From assembly GCF_027594825.1 (NCBI RefSeq), contig NZ_CP088930.1:1488001-1552000 (forward strand): a stretch of 64,000 nt of DNA. Direction: 5' to 3'. Source of the stretch: Serratia liquefaciens (GTDB lineage Bacteria; Pseudomonadota; Gammaproteobacteria; Enterobacterales; Enterobacteriaceae). The notes below the pieces were generated by a model, which was not told where the DNA came from, searched no databases, and saw only the letters and a program-made list of their open reading frames with translations. The position numbers were made by a program, and so were the translations under genes. Positions 48,159-57,612 of this stretch are shown in pieces (position 1 is the stretch's first letter; each line of letters starts with the position of its first letter).

Positions 48159-48701
48159 TTATTGCGACTTGACGCGGGCGGGCTTGCCGCTGCGAGTGGT
48201 GCGCTCGCTCAGGCGTTCATCAAGCCAGATGTTGACCTCGCCAAAGAACCCTTCTGGCGCCTTGCGCCCAAATCGAGAGGCGACGGTGCCCAGCGTTTGT
48301 ACCGCCAGCGCATCGCGCATCGCCTTTTCGGCCTGCAGCATCACCGCATGGATCGCACACTTGCCTGATACGGCCCAGTCAGGCGGGCTGTCGTCAAACA
48401 CTGCGCAGCGACCGCGGACTTCCTGGCAATCGAACAACGGCTTGTGCCCTTCAATGGCATCGATAATTTCCAGGAAGGTGATCTCCTCTGCCGGACGGGC
48501 CAGCCGATACCCACCGCGCACGCCTTCGCTGGCGGCGACGATCCCCGCCTTCTCCAGCTTGGGGAAAATCTTGGCCAGGAAACTGGGTGAAATTCCCTGC
48601 AGTTCCGCGAGATCGCGACTGCTTAGCGCACGCTGATCCTCGCCGACCAACCAAAGCAAACAGTGGATGCCGTATTCAACGCTGGTAGTGATGTAAGCCA
48701 T
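48159..48701 (-). CDS. Rrf2-family regulator with three cluster-type cysteines
   Basis: A 180-residue Rrf2 regulator. The winged helix covers YITTSVEYGIHCLLWL to LEKAGIVAASEGVRGGYRLARP. C92, C99 and C115 (CX6CX15C) lie in the dimerisation loop where IscR, NsrR and RirA hold an iron-sulfur cluster, but the spacing differs from IscR (CX5CX5C). The start at 48701 (MAYITTS) fits the family; the longer frame adds 10 residues. The NDH-like gene is downstream and is its likely target. A dyad at 48749-48781 just upstream could be an autoregulatory operator. C14 in the HTH domain is additional. Confidence 0.88.
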   Translation of the reverse strand: MAYITTSVEYGIHCLLWLVGEDQRALSSRDLAELQGISPSFLAKIFPKLEKAGIVAASEGVRGGYRLARPAEEITFLEIIDAIEGHKPLFDCQEVRGRCAVFDDSPPDWAVSGKCAIHAVMLQAEKAMRDALAVQTLGTVASRFGRKAPEGFFGEVNIWLDERLSERTTRSGKPARVKSQ

Positions 48702-49084
48702 ATTAAGTTTGCGCTGCACTCTTGAATTCAATAACGCAGACTATATTAGTCCACGTTTATTCTGTCAATTAAAACGCGGACAAACTTTGTCTTTGTTTTT
48801 TCATGGTGGCGAAAAGAATGCATCAACGAGGCCGAAGGCCGTTGATCGTCAAGGGAAGATCCCTAAGTGAAAATAAAAAATTCTGTTTGATTATTGCCGA
48901 ACAGAAGTTTCCTTGTCGCTGCCGGCTGACTATGATGTTATCTGCCGGCAGGGCGCCGCAACGCGTGCATTTTTGTGAGCTAACACGCTTTCGCACTGAT
49001 TGTTCTGGCGAGACCGGAAGCGAAGAAGAACTCTTGTGTGATGCTGACGTCTTAGAAATGACTATTTAAGGGAAAGGCCTGACT
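48702..49084. other. Divergent regulatory region rrf2-bepA
   Basis: About 380 bases holding the promoters of the Rrf2 gene and bepA. The dyad at 48749-48781 is listed separately. An 88-codon plus-strand frame here lacks a ribosome-binding site and recognisable domain and is not called. Confidence 0.5.
48749..48781. promoter_or_regulatory. Inverted repeat, candidate Rrf2 operator
   Basis: GTCCACGTTT - 13 bases - AAACGCGGAC pairs 9 of 10 bases. It lies 48-80 bases upstream of the Rrf2-family gene start, where autoregulation by such proteins is common. Assignment is inference. Confidence 0.45.
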
Positions 49085-50554
49085 ATGACCACCCGGTTGA
49101 CCAAAACAGCGATTGCAATAATGTTGCTCGGCACACTCAACGCCACGGCGCTGGCGCCGGTGCAGGCGGAAACCCAGGATCAACTGCCGGATATGGGCAC
49201 CTCTGCGGGGGGGACCCTGAGCATTGGCCAGGAACTGGCGATGGGTGATTTCTACGTGCGGCAGCTTCGCGCCAGCGCGCCCCTGATCAACGACCCCCTA
49301 TTGACTCAATACATTAACCAACTGGGTAACCGGTTGGTGGCGAGCGCCTATTCGGTACGCACGCCGTTTCATTTTTATCTGGTGCGCAACGACGAGATCA
49401 ACGCCTTCGCCTTCTTTGGCGGTAACGTGGTGTTGCACTCAGCCCTGTTCCGCGAAACCGACAACGAAAGCCAGCTCGCCTCGGTACTGGCGCACGAAAT
49501 CTCGCACGTGACTCAACGCCACCTGGCGCGAGCGATGGAAGACCAGCAACGCAACGCCCCGCTGACCTGGGTAGGCGCCCTTGGCTCCATCCTGCTGGCG
49601 ATGGCCAACCCGACCATGGGGATGGCGGCGTTGAGCGGCACTTTGGCCGGCACCCAGCAAGGCATGATCAGCTTTACCCAATCGAACGAACAGGAAGCCG
49701 ATCGTATCGGCATTCAGGTGCTGCAACGCGCCGGGTTCGATCCTGAAGCCATGCCCGACTTTTTGCAGAAGCTGTCCGATCAATCGCGCTACGCCTCCAA
49801 ACCGCCGGAAATGTTGCTGACCCACCCCCTGCCCGACAGCCGCCTGTCCGATGCCCGCAACCGAGCTAACCAGATGCCCAAGCACCTGGTGCAGTCCACG
49901 CAGGATTATCTGATGGCCAAGGTGCGTTCGCTCGGTATGTACAGCTCAGAGGGGTACGGCCTGCGTGAAGAGCTGCTCGATACTTACAGCAAAGGGAACG
50001 TACGCGAACAGATGGCAGCCAAATATGGCCGCGCCATTTTGTTCTATGAGGCCAAAAAGTATGACGATGCCCGTAACATCATTCAGCCACTGCTGACGCA
50101 AGATCCGAAAAACGTCTGGCTGATCGATCTGATGACCGATATCGACCTCGGTCAGAAACGTGCGCCGCAGGCGATTGCCCGTCTGCAAGCCGCCAATGCC
50201 GCCCAAAGTAACAACCCGGTGCTGCAACTCAACCTGGCCAACGCCTACGTGGAAGGTAACCAACCGGCGCAGGCGTCAAAAATTCTTAACCGTTACACCT
50301 TCGCCCATCCGGACGATCCCAACGCCTGGGATCTGCTGGCCCAGGCCAGCGCCGCACAGGGGCTGCGCGATGAAGAGCTTTCCGCCCGTGCCGAGAGCCT
50401 GGCCCTGACCGGTCGTCTCGACCAGGCCATTGGTTTGCTCAGCAATGCCAGCTCACTGCAAAAACTCGGCAGCCTGAAACAGGCGCGTTATGATGCGCGC
50501 ATCGACCAGCTGCGCCAGCTGCAACAGCGTTTCCGTCAGTACCAGCGCAGCTGA
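49085..50554 (+). CDS. bepA: BepA, periplasmic metalloprotease/chaperone
   Basis: A 489-residue protein. A signal peptide ends at APVQA/ETQ, the M48 zinc protease domain has H137-E138-x-x-H141 ([11 protein letters not shown]) and the third ligand region [12 protein letters not shown]-terminal TPR domain begins near residue 310. In E. coli BepA helps LptD assembly and degrades misassembled outer-membrane proteins. It is followed after 22 bases by yfgD, as in E. coli. Confidence 0.95.
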   Translation: MTTRLTKTAIAIMLLGTLNATALAPVQAETQDQLPDMGTSAGGTLSIGQELAMGDFYVRQLRASAPLINDPLLTQYINQLGNRLVASAYSVRTPFHFYLVRNDEINAFAFFGGNVVLHSALFRETDNESQLASVLAHEISHVTQRHLARAMEDQQRNAPLTWVGALGSILLAMANPTMGMAALSGTLAGTQQGMISFTQSNEQEADRIGIQVLQRAGFDPEAMPDFLQKLSDQSRYASKPPEMLLTHPLPDSRLSDARNRANQMPKHLVQSTQDYLMAKVRSLGMYSSEGYGLREELLDTYSKGNVREQMAAKYGRAILFYEAKKYDDARNIIQPLLTQDPKNVWLIDLMTDIDLGQKRAPQAIARLQAANAAQSNNPVLQLNLANAYVEGNQPAQASKILNRYTFAHPDDPNAWDLLAQASAAQGLRDEELSARAESLALTGRLDQAIGLLSNASSLQKLGSLKQARYDARIDQLRQLQQRFRQYQRS

Positions 50555-50576
50555 TTTTCATAAAGGATGAAGTTAA

Positions 50577-50930
50577 ATGAAAAACGTCACTATTTACCAC
50601 AACCCGCGCTGCTCCAAGAGCCGTGAAACCCTGGCGCTGTTGGAACAGCATGGCGTGAAGCCTGACGTGGTGCTGTATCTGGAAACGCCGCCGTCGGTAG
50701 ACCAGCTGAAGAAACTGCTGAAAGAACTGGGGTTCAGTTCCGCACGCGAGCTTATGCGCAAGAAAGAAGATCTGTACAAGGATTTAAAGCTGGCGGATGA
50801 AGACCTGAGCGAAGCCCAACTGTTGCAGGCGATGGTGGACAATCCAAAGCTGATTGAGCGTCCTATCGTGGTCAAAGGCACCCTGGCACGTATCGGCCGA
50901 CCGCCAGAACAGGTGCTGGAGATTTTGTAA
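50577..50930 (+). CDS. yfgD: YfgD, ArsC-type arsenate reductase-like protein
   Basis: A 117-residue protein of the glutaredoxin-dependent arsenate reductase family. The active-site segment is YHNPRCSKSRETLALL, with the catalytic Cys followed by SKSR, and the anion-site region LIERPIVVKG is present. Arsenate activity is possible but unproven for YfgD. Co-oriented with bepA 22 bases upstream. Confidence 0.92.
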   Translation: MKNVTIYHNPRCSKSRETLALLEQHGVKPDVVLYLETPPSVDQLKKLLKELGFSSARELMRKKEDLYKDLKLADEDLSEAQLLQAMVDNPKLIERPIVVKGTLARIGRPPEQVLEIL

Positions 50931-50972
50931 GTTTAATCAGGGCGCTCGTTTAGAGTGCCCGAGACGGCTCTG

Positions 50973-51674
50973 CTACAGCCCGAGGATCTCTTTGACAAAG
51001 GGGATGGTCAACTTGCGTTGGGCGGTGATCGAGGCGTGATCGAGTTGATCCAGGGTCATAAACAAGGTACGCATTTCGCGATCCAACCGCTTGAGCAGGA
51101 AACGACCGACGTCTTCCGGCAGTTCAAAGCCGCGCAGTTTGCCACGCAGTTGCAGGGCCAGCAGTTTTTCTTCATCCGACAGCGGCTGTAACTTGTAGAT
51201 TTGCCCCCAGTCCAGGCGTGAAGCCAGGTCCGGCAGGTTCAAATTCAATTGACGCGGCGGACGATCGCCGGTGATGAACAGGCGCGTGCGGCCAGTTTCC
51301 AGAATGCGGTTGTAGAGATTAAAGATCGCCATTTCCCACTCTTCGTCACCGGCGATGCATTCGATATTGTCGATGCATACCAGCGCCAACTGCTCCATCC
51401 CGTCCAAGACTTCCGGCACGAAATAAGCGCGCTTGTCCAACGGCACATAGCCGACGGCTTCACCGCGCTGCGAAAGCTCCGCACAGGCCGCATGCAACAG
51501 GTGACTGCGCCCACCGCCCTCGCGTGACCAGAAATAGATATAGCTGCCATGTTCCTGACGAACGGCGGACTGGATCGCGCTCAATAGGGATGGGTTCTCC
51601 CCCGGATAAAAACTGGCAAAAGTCTCATCATCGGGAAGATAAAGTGGCAGTGAAAGCTGTGCCGGCGTATTCAG
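50973..51674 (-). CDS. hda: Hda, regulatory inactivator of DnaA (CTG start)
   Basis: A 233-residue AAA+ protein that binds the beta clamp and stimulates ATP hydrolysis by DnaA after initiation. The clamp-binding hexapeptide QLSLPL (residues 6-11) is present only if translation begins at a CTG at 51674. That codon has GAGGTG 6 bases upstream and gives exactly the E. coli length. A start at the first ATG (51584) would lose 30 conserved residues including the clamp motif. Other features are the degenerate nucleotide site [19 protein letters not shown], the [12 protein letters not shown]alker B and the C-terminal [15 protein letters not shown] recall E. coli hda also starting with CTG. Confidence 0.93.
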   Translation of the reverse strand: MNTPAQLSLPLYLPDDETFASFYPGENPSLLSAIQSAVRQEHGSYIYFWSREGGGRSHLLHAACAELSQRGEAVGYVPLDKRAYFVPEVLDGMEQLALVCIDNIECIAGDEEWEMAIFNLYNRILETGRTRLFITGDRPPRQLNLNLPDLASRLDWGQIYKLQPLSDEEKLLALQLRGKLRGFELPEDVGRFLLKRLDREMRTLFMTLDQLDHASITAQRKLTIPFVKEILGL

Positions 51675-51903
51675 AAAAGCACCTCAACCAAAACTGGCAG
51701 GAAAACGCGGTCAGTCTATCACAGAAAACAGGCTCTGTTGAACCGGCAGGATTTTATGCCGTAATAGTGAACAACGATCGCCGATAAAGTTAAATTTCTC
51801 TACGGCCAGCGTCAGTGAAATTTGTATTTTATCTAACACTTATCCTAGTATAGAAAGGCGAAACGCAATCTCCTTAAACAAGGTTTCTACAAGGATATAG
51901 ACA

Positions 51904-52419
51904 ATGAAAGTATGGAATAAAGTGCTTTTGGCCTCAATCATTGGGCTATTGCTTGCCGGCTGCGATGACTCATCCAAGGTCGACGCCAATCTTGAAAAAG
52001 CCAAAGACAGCGCCGAGCAGATGAAAGATGCCGCACAGAAAAAAGCGGACGATCTGACCGATAAAGCCGCCGCGGTGGCCAAAGACATCAAGCAAGAGGC
52101 CACCACTCAGGCCGACCAATTGAAAGACAAGGCCTCGGCGATTAAAGACGATGCCGCCAAGCAGGCAGATGCCATTACCAATGATGCGAAAGCCAAGGCT
52201 GACGCCATCAAAGAAGATGCCAGCAAGCAAAGCCAGCAGCTGGTCGATCAGGCTAAAACCATTAAGAACGATGCCATTAATGGTGCCAACGATCTGACCG
52301 AGCAAGCCAAAGCGAAAACCGAAGCGATTAAAAACAGCGCTGAGAATAAAGCGGATGAATTAAAAAGTGATGCCGATGCAGCAGGGAAAGAAAATACCCC
52401 GCCGGCCGCACAACAATAA
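51904..52419 (+). CDS. Helical-repeat lipoprotein (LEA/apolipoprotein-like)
   Basis: A 171-residue lipoprotein. The signal ends in LLAGC, with Asp at +2 (CDDSS), which in E. coli-type Lol sorting predicts retention in the inner membrane. The rest is a long alanine- and lysine-rich amphipathic helix of about 11-residue units such as AKDSAEQMKDAAQKKADDL and AKADAIKEDASKQ, resembling LEA and apolipoprotein repeats. Such proteins often protect membranes against desiccation or osmotic stress, but the function here is unproven. It is encoded just before a GlsB-type membrane protein and inserted between hda and uraA, which are adjacent in E. coli. Confidence 0.8.
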   Translation: MKVWNKVLLASIIGLLLAGCDDSSKVDANLEKAKDSAEQMKDAAQKKADDLTDKAAAVAKDIKQEATTQADQLKDKASAIKDDAAKQADAITNDAKAKADAIKEDASKQSQQLVDQAKTIKNDAINGANDLTEQAKAKTEAIKNSAENKADELKSDADAAGKENTPPAAQQ

Positions 52420-52448
52420 TACTTAGCAGCAAAAGAAAGGAGCAGTAA

Positions 52449-52697
52449 ATGGGGATTATTTCCTGGATTATCTTCGGTCTGATCGCCGGTATTTTAGCCA
52501 AGTGGATTATGCCAGGCAAAGACGGCGGCGGTTTTATTCTGACCGTCGTCCTGGGTATCGTCGGTGCCGTGGTTGGGGGCTATATCAGCACCTTCTTTGG
52601 CTACGGCAGAGTTGACGGTTTCAACTTCGGCAGCTTCGTGGTGGCGGTGATCGGCGCTATCGTGGTGCTGTTTGTATACCGTAAGATCCGCAGTTAA
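52449..52697 (+). CDS. GlsB/YeaQ/YmgE-family membrane protein
   Basis: An 82-residue protein of the transglycosylase-associated / GlsB family with about three hydrophobic segments (IISWIIFGLIAGILAKWIM, GGFILTVVLGIVGAVVGGYI and FVVAVIGAIVVLFVYRKI). AAAGGAG lies before the ATG. Family members are often induced by general stress. Encoded 29 bases after the helical-repeat lipoprotein, probably one transcript, followed by a terminator. Confidence 0.9.
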   Translation: MGIISWIIFGLIAGILAKWIMPGKDGGGFILTVVLGIVGAVVGGYISTFFGYGRVDGFNFGSFVVAVIGAIVVLFVYRKIRS

Positions 52698-52713
52698 TTT
52701 ATTGCGCATCAAC

Positions 52714-52744
52714 AAAACGGGCAGCCCATTGGCTGCCCGTTTTC
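52714..52744. terminator. Bidirectional terminator between glsB-type gene and uraA
   Basis: ACGGGCAGCC / GGCTGCCCGT with a short loop, A-run on the left and T-run on the right, between convergent genes. Confidence 0.88.
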
Positions 52745-52759
52745 CTTATTACTTCTGCA

Positions 52760-54049
52760 CTACTTCTGTTCGGCCGACTCGTCCGGCGCTTCGATCACTT
52801 CCTCTTCCTTGCGGTACAGGCTGATGACCTTAAACAGCAGGCTGAGGCCAATGCCGACGATGGTCGCCAGCGCCATGCCTTTCAACTCGGCAGCACCGAT
52901 GTGCACCTTGGCCCCGCTGACGCCGATAATCAGGATCACCGAGGTCAGGATCAGGTTTTGCGCCTTGTTGTAATCCACTTTGGATTCAATCAGCACACGA
53001 ATACCTGACGCACCGATCACCCCGTACAGCAGCAGAGAGACCCCGCCCATCACCGGTACCGGCACCGCCTGGATGGCCGCCGCCAGTTTACCGACGCAGG
53101 ACAGCAGAATAGCCAGAACCGCCGCGCCGCCGATCACCCAGGTGCTGTAAACCTTGGTGATGGCCATCACGCCAATATTTTCACCGTAGGTGGTGTTTGG
53201 CGTGGAGCCGAAGAAGCCGGAAATCACCGTCGAAATGCCATTGGCGAACATCGAGCGGTGCAGGCCAGGGTCACGAAGCAGATCTTTTTTGACGATATTC
53301 GCGGTCACCACCAGGTGGCCAACGTGCTCGGCGATCACCACCAGCGCCGCCGGCAGGATGGTAAAGATAGCGAACCATTCAAAACGCGGGGTGTAAAACG
53401 TCGGCAGCGCGAACCAGTGCGCCTCACGGATCGGGGTCAAATCCACCACGCCCATAAAGAATGACAGCCCATACCCCACCAGCACGCCAATCAGGATCGG
53501 GATAATCGCCAGAAAACCGCGGAACAGCACGGAACCCAGGATGGTCACGCCCAGCGTCACCAGCGAGATAGTGATGGTAGTGGTGTCTGCGCTGACGCCG
53601 TCGGCCGGCAGCAAGCCCGCCATGTTCGCCGCCACACCGGCCAGTTCCAGGCCGATGACCGCGACAATAGCCCCCATCGCCGCCGGAGGGAAGATGACGT
53701 CCAGCCAGCCGGTACCGGCTTTTTTAACCAGCAGCGCGACCAGGCAAAACAGCACCCCGCACATGATAAAACCGCCCAACGCCACTTCATAACCCAACGG
53801 CAACAGCAGCAGCACCGGGGAAATAAACGCAAAGCTGGAGCCGAGATAGGCCGGGATCTTTCCCTTGCAGATAAACAGGTACAGCAGGGTACCGACGCCA
53901 TTAAACAGCAACACCGTCGCCGGGTTAATCTTGAACAAAATAGGCACCAGCACGGTCGCGCCAAACATGGCGAACAGGTGTTGGAAGCTGAGCGGAATAG
54001 TCTGGAGTAGCGGCGGGCGTTCGCTTACGCCTATCACGCGACGGGTCAT
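52760..54049 (-). CDS. uraA: UraA, uracil:proton symporter
   Basis: A 429-residue nucleobase transporter of the NCS2 family with 14 expected helices. Signature segments include QHLFAMFGATVLVPILF, the uracil-site Glu in VVIAEHVGHLVVTANI, and SGFFGSTPNTTYGENIGVMAITKVYS. It salvages uracil together with upp, encoded upstream in the same direction. In E. coli the pair is an operon; here they are separated by a terminator hairpin and an ERIC-like repeat. Confidence 0.95.
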   Translation of the reverse strand: MTRRVIGVSERPPLLQTIPLSFQHLFAMFGATVLVPILFKINPATVLLFNGVGTLLYLFICKGKIPAYLGSSFAFISPVLLLLPLGYEVALGGFIMCGVLFCLVALLVKKAGTGWLDVIFPPAAMGAIVAVIGLELAGVAANMAGLLPADGVSADTTTITISLVTLGVTILGSVLFRGFLAIIPILIGVLVGYGLSFFMGVVDLTPIREAHWFALPTFYTPRFEWFAIFTILPAALVVIAEHVGHLVVTANIVKKDLLRDPGLHRSMFANGISTVISGFFGSTPNTTYGENIGVMAITKVYSTWVIGGAAVLAILLSCVGKLAAAIQAVPVPVMGGVSLLLYGVIGASGIRVLIESKVDYNKAQNLILTSVILIIGVSGAKVHIGAAELKGMALATIVGIGLSLLFKVISLYRKEEEVIEAPDESAEQK

Positions 54050-54080
54050 GGATGTTTTTCCTCTAATGACTTTTCGAGTT

Positions 54081-54250
54081 TTACCCTATGAATTTCAAGT
54101 TGCAGCCAAGCGCCCGGCTCGCTCATCTCCAGGTATTGTAGGGGCGCCGCATGCTGCGCCCGCATTAATCGGGGCGAATTTATTCGCCCCCTACAGTAAC
54201 TGGGGTGAGCTAGTGCAGGTAACAACGCTGTAGCTTGAAAGACGACGAGC
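54081..54250. repeat. ERIC-like intergenic repeat with a nested palindrome
   Basis: About 170 bases bounded by inverted ends. The left arm (TACCCTATGAATTTCAAGTTGCAGCC) and right arm (GCTGTAGCTTGAAAGACGACG) pair imperfectly, and both resemble ERIC/IRU termini as I recall them; the right arm also contains ACTGGGGTGAGC, part of the ERIC consensus. The middle (about 54138-54195) carries TGTAGGGGCG and CGCCCCCTACA in inverted orientation around a second palindrome GGGGCGAAT-TT-ATTCGCCCC. It occupies the upp-uraA gap. Similarity is from memory, not a search. Confidence 0.65.
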
Positions 54251-54254
54251 ATTA

Positions 54255-54283
54255 AAAAGCCGACTCATCAGTCGGCTTATTTT
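54255..54283 (-). terminator. Terminator after upp
   Basis: AAGCCGACT / AGTCGGCTT stem with a four-base loop and a T-run on the minus strand, immediately past the upp stop codon. Confidence 0.88.
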
Positions 54284-54286
54284 TGT

Positions 54287-54913
54287 TTATTTGGTACCAA
54301 ATATCTTGTCGCCCGCATCACCCAGGCCCGGTACGATGTAGCCCTTCTCGTTCAGGCATTGATCGATGGAGGCCGTGTACAGTTCGACGTCCGGGTGCGC
54401 TTTCTCCAGCGCGGCGATCCCTTCCGGCGCGGCAACCAGCACCAGCACCTTGATGCTGTTGCAGCCGGCTTTCTTCAGCAGATCGATAGTGGCGATCATC
54501 GAGCCGCCGGTCGCCAGCATAGGGTCGACAACCAGTGCCAAACGCTCTTCGATGTTGGAAACCAGCTTTTGGAAATACGGCACCGGCTCCAGGGTTTCTT
54601 CGTCACGGTAAACGCCAACCACGCTGATACGCGCGCTAGGTACGTTTTCCAGTACCCCTTCCATCATGCCCAGACCGGCACGCAGAATAGGCACAACGGT
54701 AATTTTTTTCCCTTTAATCTGGTCTATTTCAACCGGGCCGCACCAGCCATCGATGGTGACTTTCTCTGTTTCCAGATCGGCGGTCGCTTCATAGGTCAGC
54801 AAACTACCCACTTCTGAGGCCAGCTCACGGAAGCGTTTGGTGCTGATATCATTTTCACGCATCAGGCCAAGCTTGTGTTTCACCAGCGGGTGTTTCACCT
54901 CAACGATCTTCAT
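54287..54913 (-). CDS. upp: Uracil phosphoribosyltransferase
   Basis: A 208-residue enzyme making UMP from uracil and PRPP, the same length as E. coli Upp. The PRPP-binding loop is [18 protein letters not shown], and the uracil site lies at the C-terminal [18 protein letters not shown]. The start at 54913 (MKIVEVKH) fits; an adjacent upstream ATG is equally possible. AGGAG precedes it. It is divergent from purM as in E. coli. Confidence 0.97.
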   Translation of the reverse strand: MKIVEVKHPLVKHKLGLMRENDISTKRFRELASEVGSLLTYEATADLETEKVTIDGWCGPVEIDQIKGKKITVVPILRAGLGMMEGVLENVPSARISVVGVYRDEETLEPVPYFQKLVSNIEERLALVVDPMLATGGSMIATIDLLKKAGCNSIKVLVLVAAPEGIAALEKAHPDVELYTASIDQCLNEKGYIVPGLGDAGDKIFGTK

Positions 54914-55067
54914 CATTTTTCTCCTATTAAGGTGGTTTACGGCCAAAAAAATCGCCGGATTATACCTCCTTTTGCCGACTGCGCCACCCACAATAGCCCG
55001 ATCGGGATCAACAAAAGTTTGAATAACAGTATAGATGACGAAAAAGCGGAGCTGGCTCACAAGCCAC

Positions 55068-55083
55068 TCGCAAACGTTTGCCT
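55068..55083 (+). promoter_or_regulatory. PurR operator of purMN
   Basis: TCGCAAACGTTTGCCT matches the PurR palindrome ACGCAAACGTTTGCGT at 14 of 16 positions, about 85 bases before purM. Confidence 0.8.
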
Positions 55084-55168
55084 GCGCTGTTAGAATTGCC
55101 GCGCCTTATTCCGGAATCAATGCCGGAAGCACAGTATTCAAACCGCAAACCGTCGTGGGGATCGCGCA

Positions 55169-56209
55169 GTGACCGACAAAACCTCTCTCAGCTATAAAGA
55201 CGCAGGTGTCGATATCGATGCTGGCAATGCATTGGTAGACCGCATCAAAGGTGTAGTAAAACAGACCCGCCGCCCGGAAGTGATGGGTGGTCTGGGCGGT
55301 TTTGGCGCCCTGTGTGCGTTGCCGCAGAAATACCGCGAGCCGATACTGGTTTCCGGTACCGACGGCGTAGGCACCAAGCTGCGTCTGGCGATGGACCTGA
55401 AACGACACGACACCATCGGCATCGATCTGGTCGCAATGTGTGTCAACGACCTGGTGGTTCAGGGCGCTGAGCCGCTGTTCTTCCTGGATTACTTTGCCAC
55501 CGGTAAACTGGACGTGAACACCGCGGCCAGCGTGATCACCGGCATCGCCGAAGGCTGTAAGCAGTCTGGCTGTGCTCTGGTGGGCGGTGAAACCGCTGAA
55601 ATGCCGGGCATGTACCACGGCGAAGACTACGACGTGGCCGGCTTTTGCGTCGGCGTGGTCGAAAAGTCCGAGATTATCGACGGCAGCAAGGTGCAGTCCG
55701 GTGACGCTCTGATCGCCCTGGGCGCTTCAGGCCCACACTCCAACGGCTACTCGCTGGTACGCAAAATTCTGGAAGTCAGCAACACCGACCCAACCACTAC
55801 CGTTCTGGAAGGCAAACCGCTGGCGGACCATCTGCTGGCGCCGACCAAGATTTACGTGAAATCGGTGCTGGAGCTGATCGAGAAAATCGACGTGCACGCT
55901 ATCGCCCACCTGACCGGTGGCGGCTTCTGGGAAAACATCCCGCGCGTGCTGCCGGAAGGCATGCAGGCCGTGATCGAAGAATCCAGCTGGCAATGGCCGG
56001 CCGTCTTCAACTGGCTGCAGCAAAACGGCAACGTCAGCCGTCACGAAATGTACCGCACCTTTAACTGTGGCGTGGGCATGGTGATCGCACTGCCGGAAGA
56101 AGCCGTGGAACCCGCCATCGCATTGTTGTCCGCAGCCGGTGAAAAAGCGTGGAAGATCGGTAAACTCACCGCTTCTTCTGACGAACAACAAGTGGTCATC
56201 AACGGATGA
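55169..56209 (+). CDS. purM: AIR synthetase
   Basis: A 346-residue ATP-dependent enzyme closing the imidazole ring (FGAM to AIR) in purine synthesis. Family motifs are [52 protein letters not shown] and [15 protein letters not shown]. It starts with GTG at 55169 as I recall for E. coli. Its stop overlaps the start of purN, so the two are coupled. A PurR operator lies upstream. Confidence 0.97.
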   Translation: MTDKTSLSYKDAGVDIDAGNALVDRIKGVVKQTRRPEVMGGLGGFGALCALPQKYREPILVSGTDGVGTKLRLAMDLKRHDTIGIDLVAMCVNDLVVQGAEPLFFLDYFATGKLDVNTAASVITGIAEGCKQSGCALVGGETAEMPGMYHGEDYDVAGFCVGVVEKSEIIDGSKVQSGDALIALGASGPHSNGYSLVRKILEVSNTDPTTTVLEGKPLADHLLAPTKIYVKSVLELIEKIDVHAIAHLTGGGFWENIPRVLPEGMQAVIEESSWQWPAVFNWLQQNGNVSRHEMYRTFNCGVGMVIALPEEAVEPAIALLSAAGEKAWKIGKLTASSDEQQVVING

Positions 56210-56844
56210 AAAAGATCGTGGTGTTGGTCTCCGGCCAGGGGAGTAATCTCCAGGCGCTGATTGACGCCTGCCAGCAGGGCAAAATTGCCGGCGAGATTGT
56301 GGCGGTGTTCAGTAACAAGGCACAGGCTTACGGTTTGCAACGTGCAGAAGTGGCAGGTATTGCCGCTCATGCGCTGGACGCCAAGGCCTTTGCCGACCGG
56401 GCCGCGTTTGACGTCGCCCTGGCGGATGCCATCGACCAATACCAACCGGATCTGGTGGTGCTGGCCGGCTACATGCGCATTCTCAGCCCGCAGTTCGTAC
56501 AGCGCTATGCCGGACGTATGCTGAATATCCACCCTTCCCTGCTGCCCAAATACCCTGGGCTGCATACTCACCGTCAGGCCATCGACAACGGCGACAGCGA
56601 ACACGGTACTTCGGTGCACTTCGTGACCGAACAGCTCGACGGCGGCCCGGTGATCCTGCAGGCCAAGGTACCGATTTTCCCCGGCGACGAGGAAGATGAG
56701 GTGGTTGAACGGGTACAGGCTCAGGAACATACCCTTTACCCGCTGGTGGTGAACTGGTTTGTCGAGGGCCGCCTGGCGATGCACGATAACGCCGCCTGGC
56801 TGGATGGCGAGCGCCTGCCCGAGCAAGGGCATGCGGCAGACTAA
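56206..56844 (+). CDS. purN: GAR transformylase
   Basis: A 212-residue formyltransferase using 10-formyl-tetrahydrofolate to formylate GAR. Catalytic residues lie in [18 protein letters not shown] (Asn and His) and [13 protein letters not shown] (Asp). [11 protein letters not shown] is the phosphate loop. Overlaps purM by 4 bases and is followed by a terminator. Confidence 0.97.
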   Translation: MKKIVVLVSGQGSNLQALIDACQQGKIAGEIVAVFSNKAQAYGLQRAEVAGIAAHALDAKAFADRAAFDVALADAIDQYQPDLVVLAGYMRILSPQFVQRYAGRMLNIHPSLLPKYPGLHTHRQAIDNGDSEHGTSVHFVTEQLDGGPVILQAKVPIFPGDEEDEVVERVQAQEHTLYPLVVNWFVEGRLAMHDNAAWLDGERLPEQGHAAD

Positions 56845-56867
56845 AGCGCCAATCTGAATCCTTGCTA

Positions 56868-56898
56868 AACGGTGCCGCTCACGGCGCCGTTTTTTTTT
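56868..56898 (+). terminator. Terminator after purN
   Basis: AACGG-T-GCCG / CGGC-G-CCGTT stem with one mismatch followed by a long T-run. Confidence 0.88.
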
Positions 56899-56976
56899 CG
56901 CCGCACCCCATCTCCGACGTTATACTTGCCCACAGTGGCAACCGCCCCCTATCTATAACGACATTAAGGAACCCCC

Positions 56977-57531
56977 ATGTCCAGCACTACCAACGTCAGG
57001 CTACGCCCACTGGAACGGGATGATTTGACGTTTGTCCATCAGATGGACAACAACGCCAGCGTGATGCGCTACTGGTTTGAAGAACCCTACGAAGCCTTCG
57101 TAGAACTCTCCGATCTTTACGACAAACATATCCACGACCAGAGCGAACGCCGCTTTATCATCGAACACCAGGGTGCCAAGGTCGGGCTGGTGGAACTGGT
57201 GGAGATCGACCATATCCACCGCCGCGCGGAATTCCAGATCATCATCGACCCGACGCATCAGGGCAAAGGCTACGCCACTATCGCCGCCAAGCTGGCGATG
57301 GATTACGGTTTCTCGGTACTGAACCTGTACAAGTTGTACCTGATCGTCGACAAGGAAAACCCGAAGGCTATCCACATCTACAGCAAGCTGGGCTTTGAAG
57401 TCGAAGGTGAGCTGATTGACGAATTTTTCGTTAACGGCGAATACCGTACCGTGCTGCGCATGTGCATCTTCCAGCCGCAGTACATGGCGAAATTCAAAAC
57501 CGCCGCCAGCGATAAACCTTTGGTTAAGTGA
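56977..57531 (+). CDS. speG: SpeG, spermidine N-acetyltransferase
   Basis: A 184-residue GNAT enzyme acetylating spermidine and spermine, preventing polyamine toxicity. Motif A is [27 protein letters not shown], and the N-terminal [23 protein letters not shown] and the allosteric region with [13 protein letters not shown] match E. coli SpeG. It stands alone between purN and the pst set, each flanked by terminators. In E. coli it is at an unrelated place, so it is an insertion in this backbone. Confidence 0.94.
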   Translation: MSSTTNVRLRPLERDDLTFVHQMDNNASVMRYWFEEPYEAFVELSDLYDKHIHDQSERRFIIEHQGAKVGLVELVEIDHIHRRAEFQIIIDPTHQGKGYATIAAKLAMDYGFSVLNLYKLYLIVDKENPKAIHIYSKLGFEVEGELIDEFFVNGEYRTVLRMCIFQPQYMAKFKTAASDKPLVK

Positions 57532-57534
57532 CAA

Positions 57535-57560
57535 CAAAAAACCCGCGAAAGCGGGTTTTT
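57535..57560 (+). terminator. Terminator after speG
   Basis: AAAAACCCGC-GAAA-GCGGGTTTTT, a perfect bidirectional hairpin with a GAAA tetraloop. Confidence 0.92.
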
Positions 57561-57612
57561 ACCATCATGATGTTTGGGCTTTTCCCAACGACAGGAAAAG
57601 ACAGCTGCGGCA

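Noticed and set aside
48821..48853. Possible hairpin (ATCAACG ... CGTTGAT) upstream of bepA
   Set aside because: Imperfect pairing with a bulge and no T-run or conserved context to call it a terminator or riboswitch.
48803..49069. 88-codon plus-strand frame before bepA
   Set aside because: No good ribosome-binding site, unusual residue mix, occupies the rrf2-bepA promoter region.
51524..51787. 87-codon plus-strand frame covering the hda N-terminus
   Set aside because: Overlaps the conserved start of hda on the other strand and has no domain.
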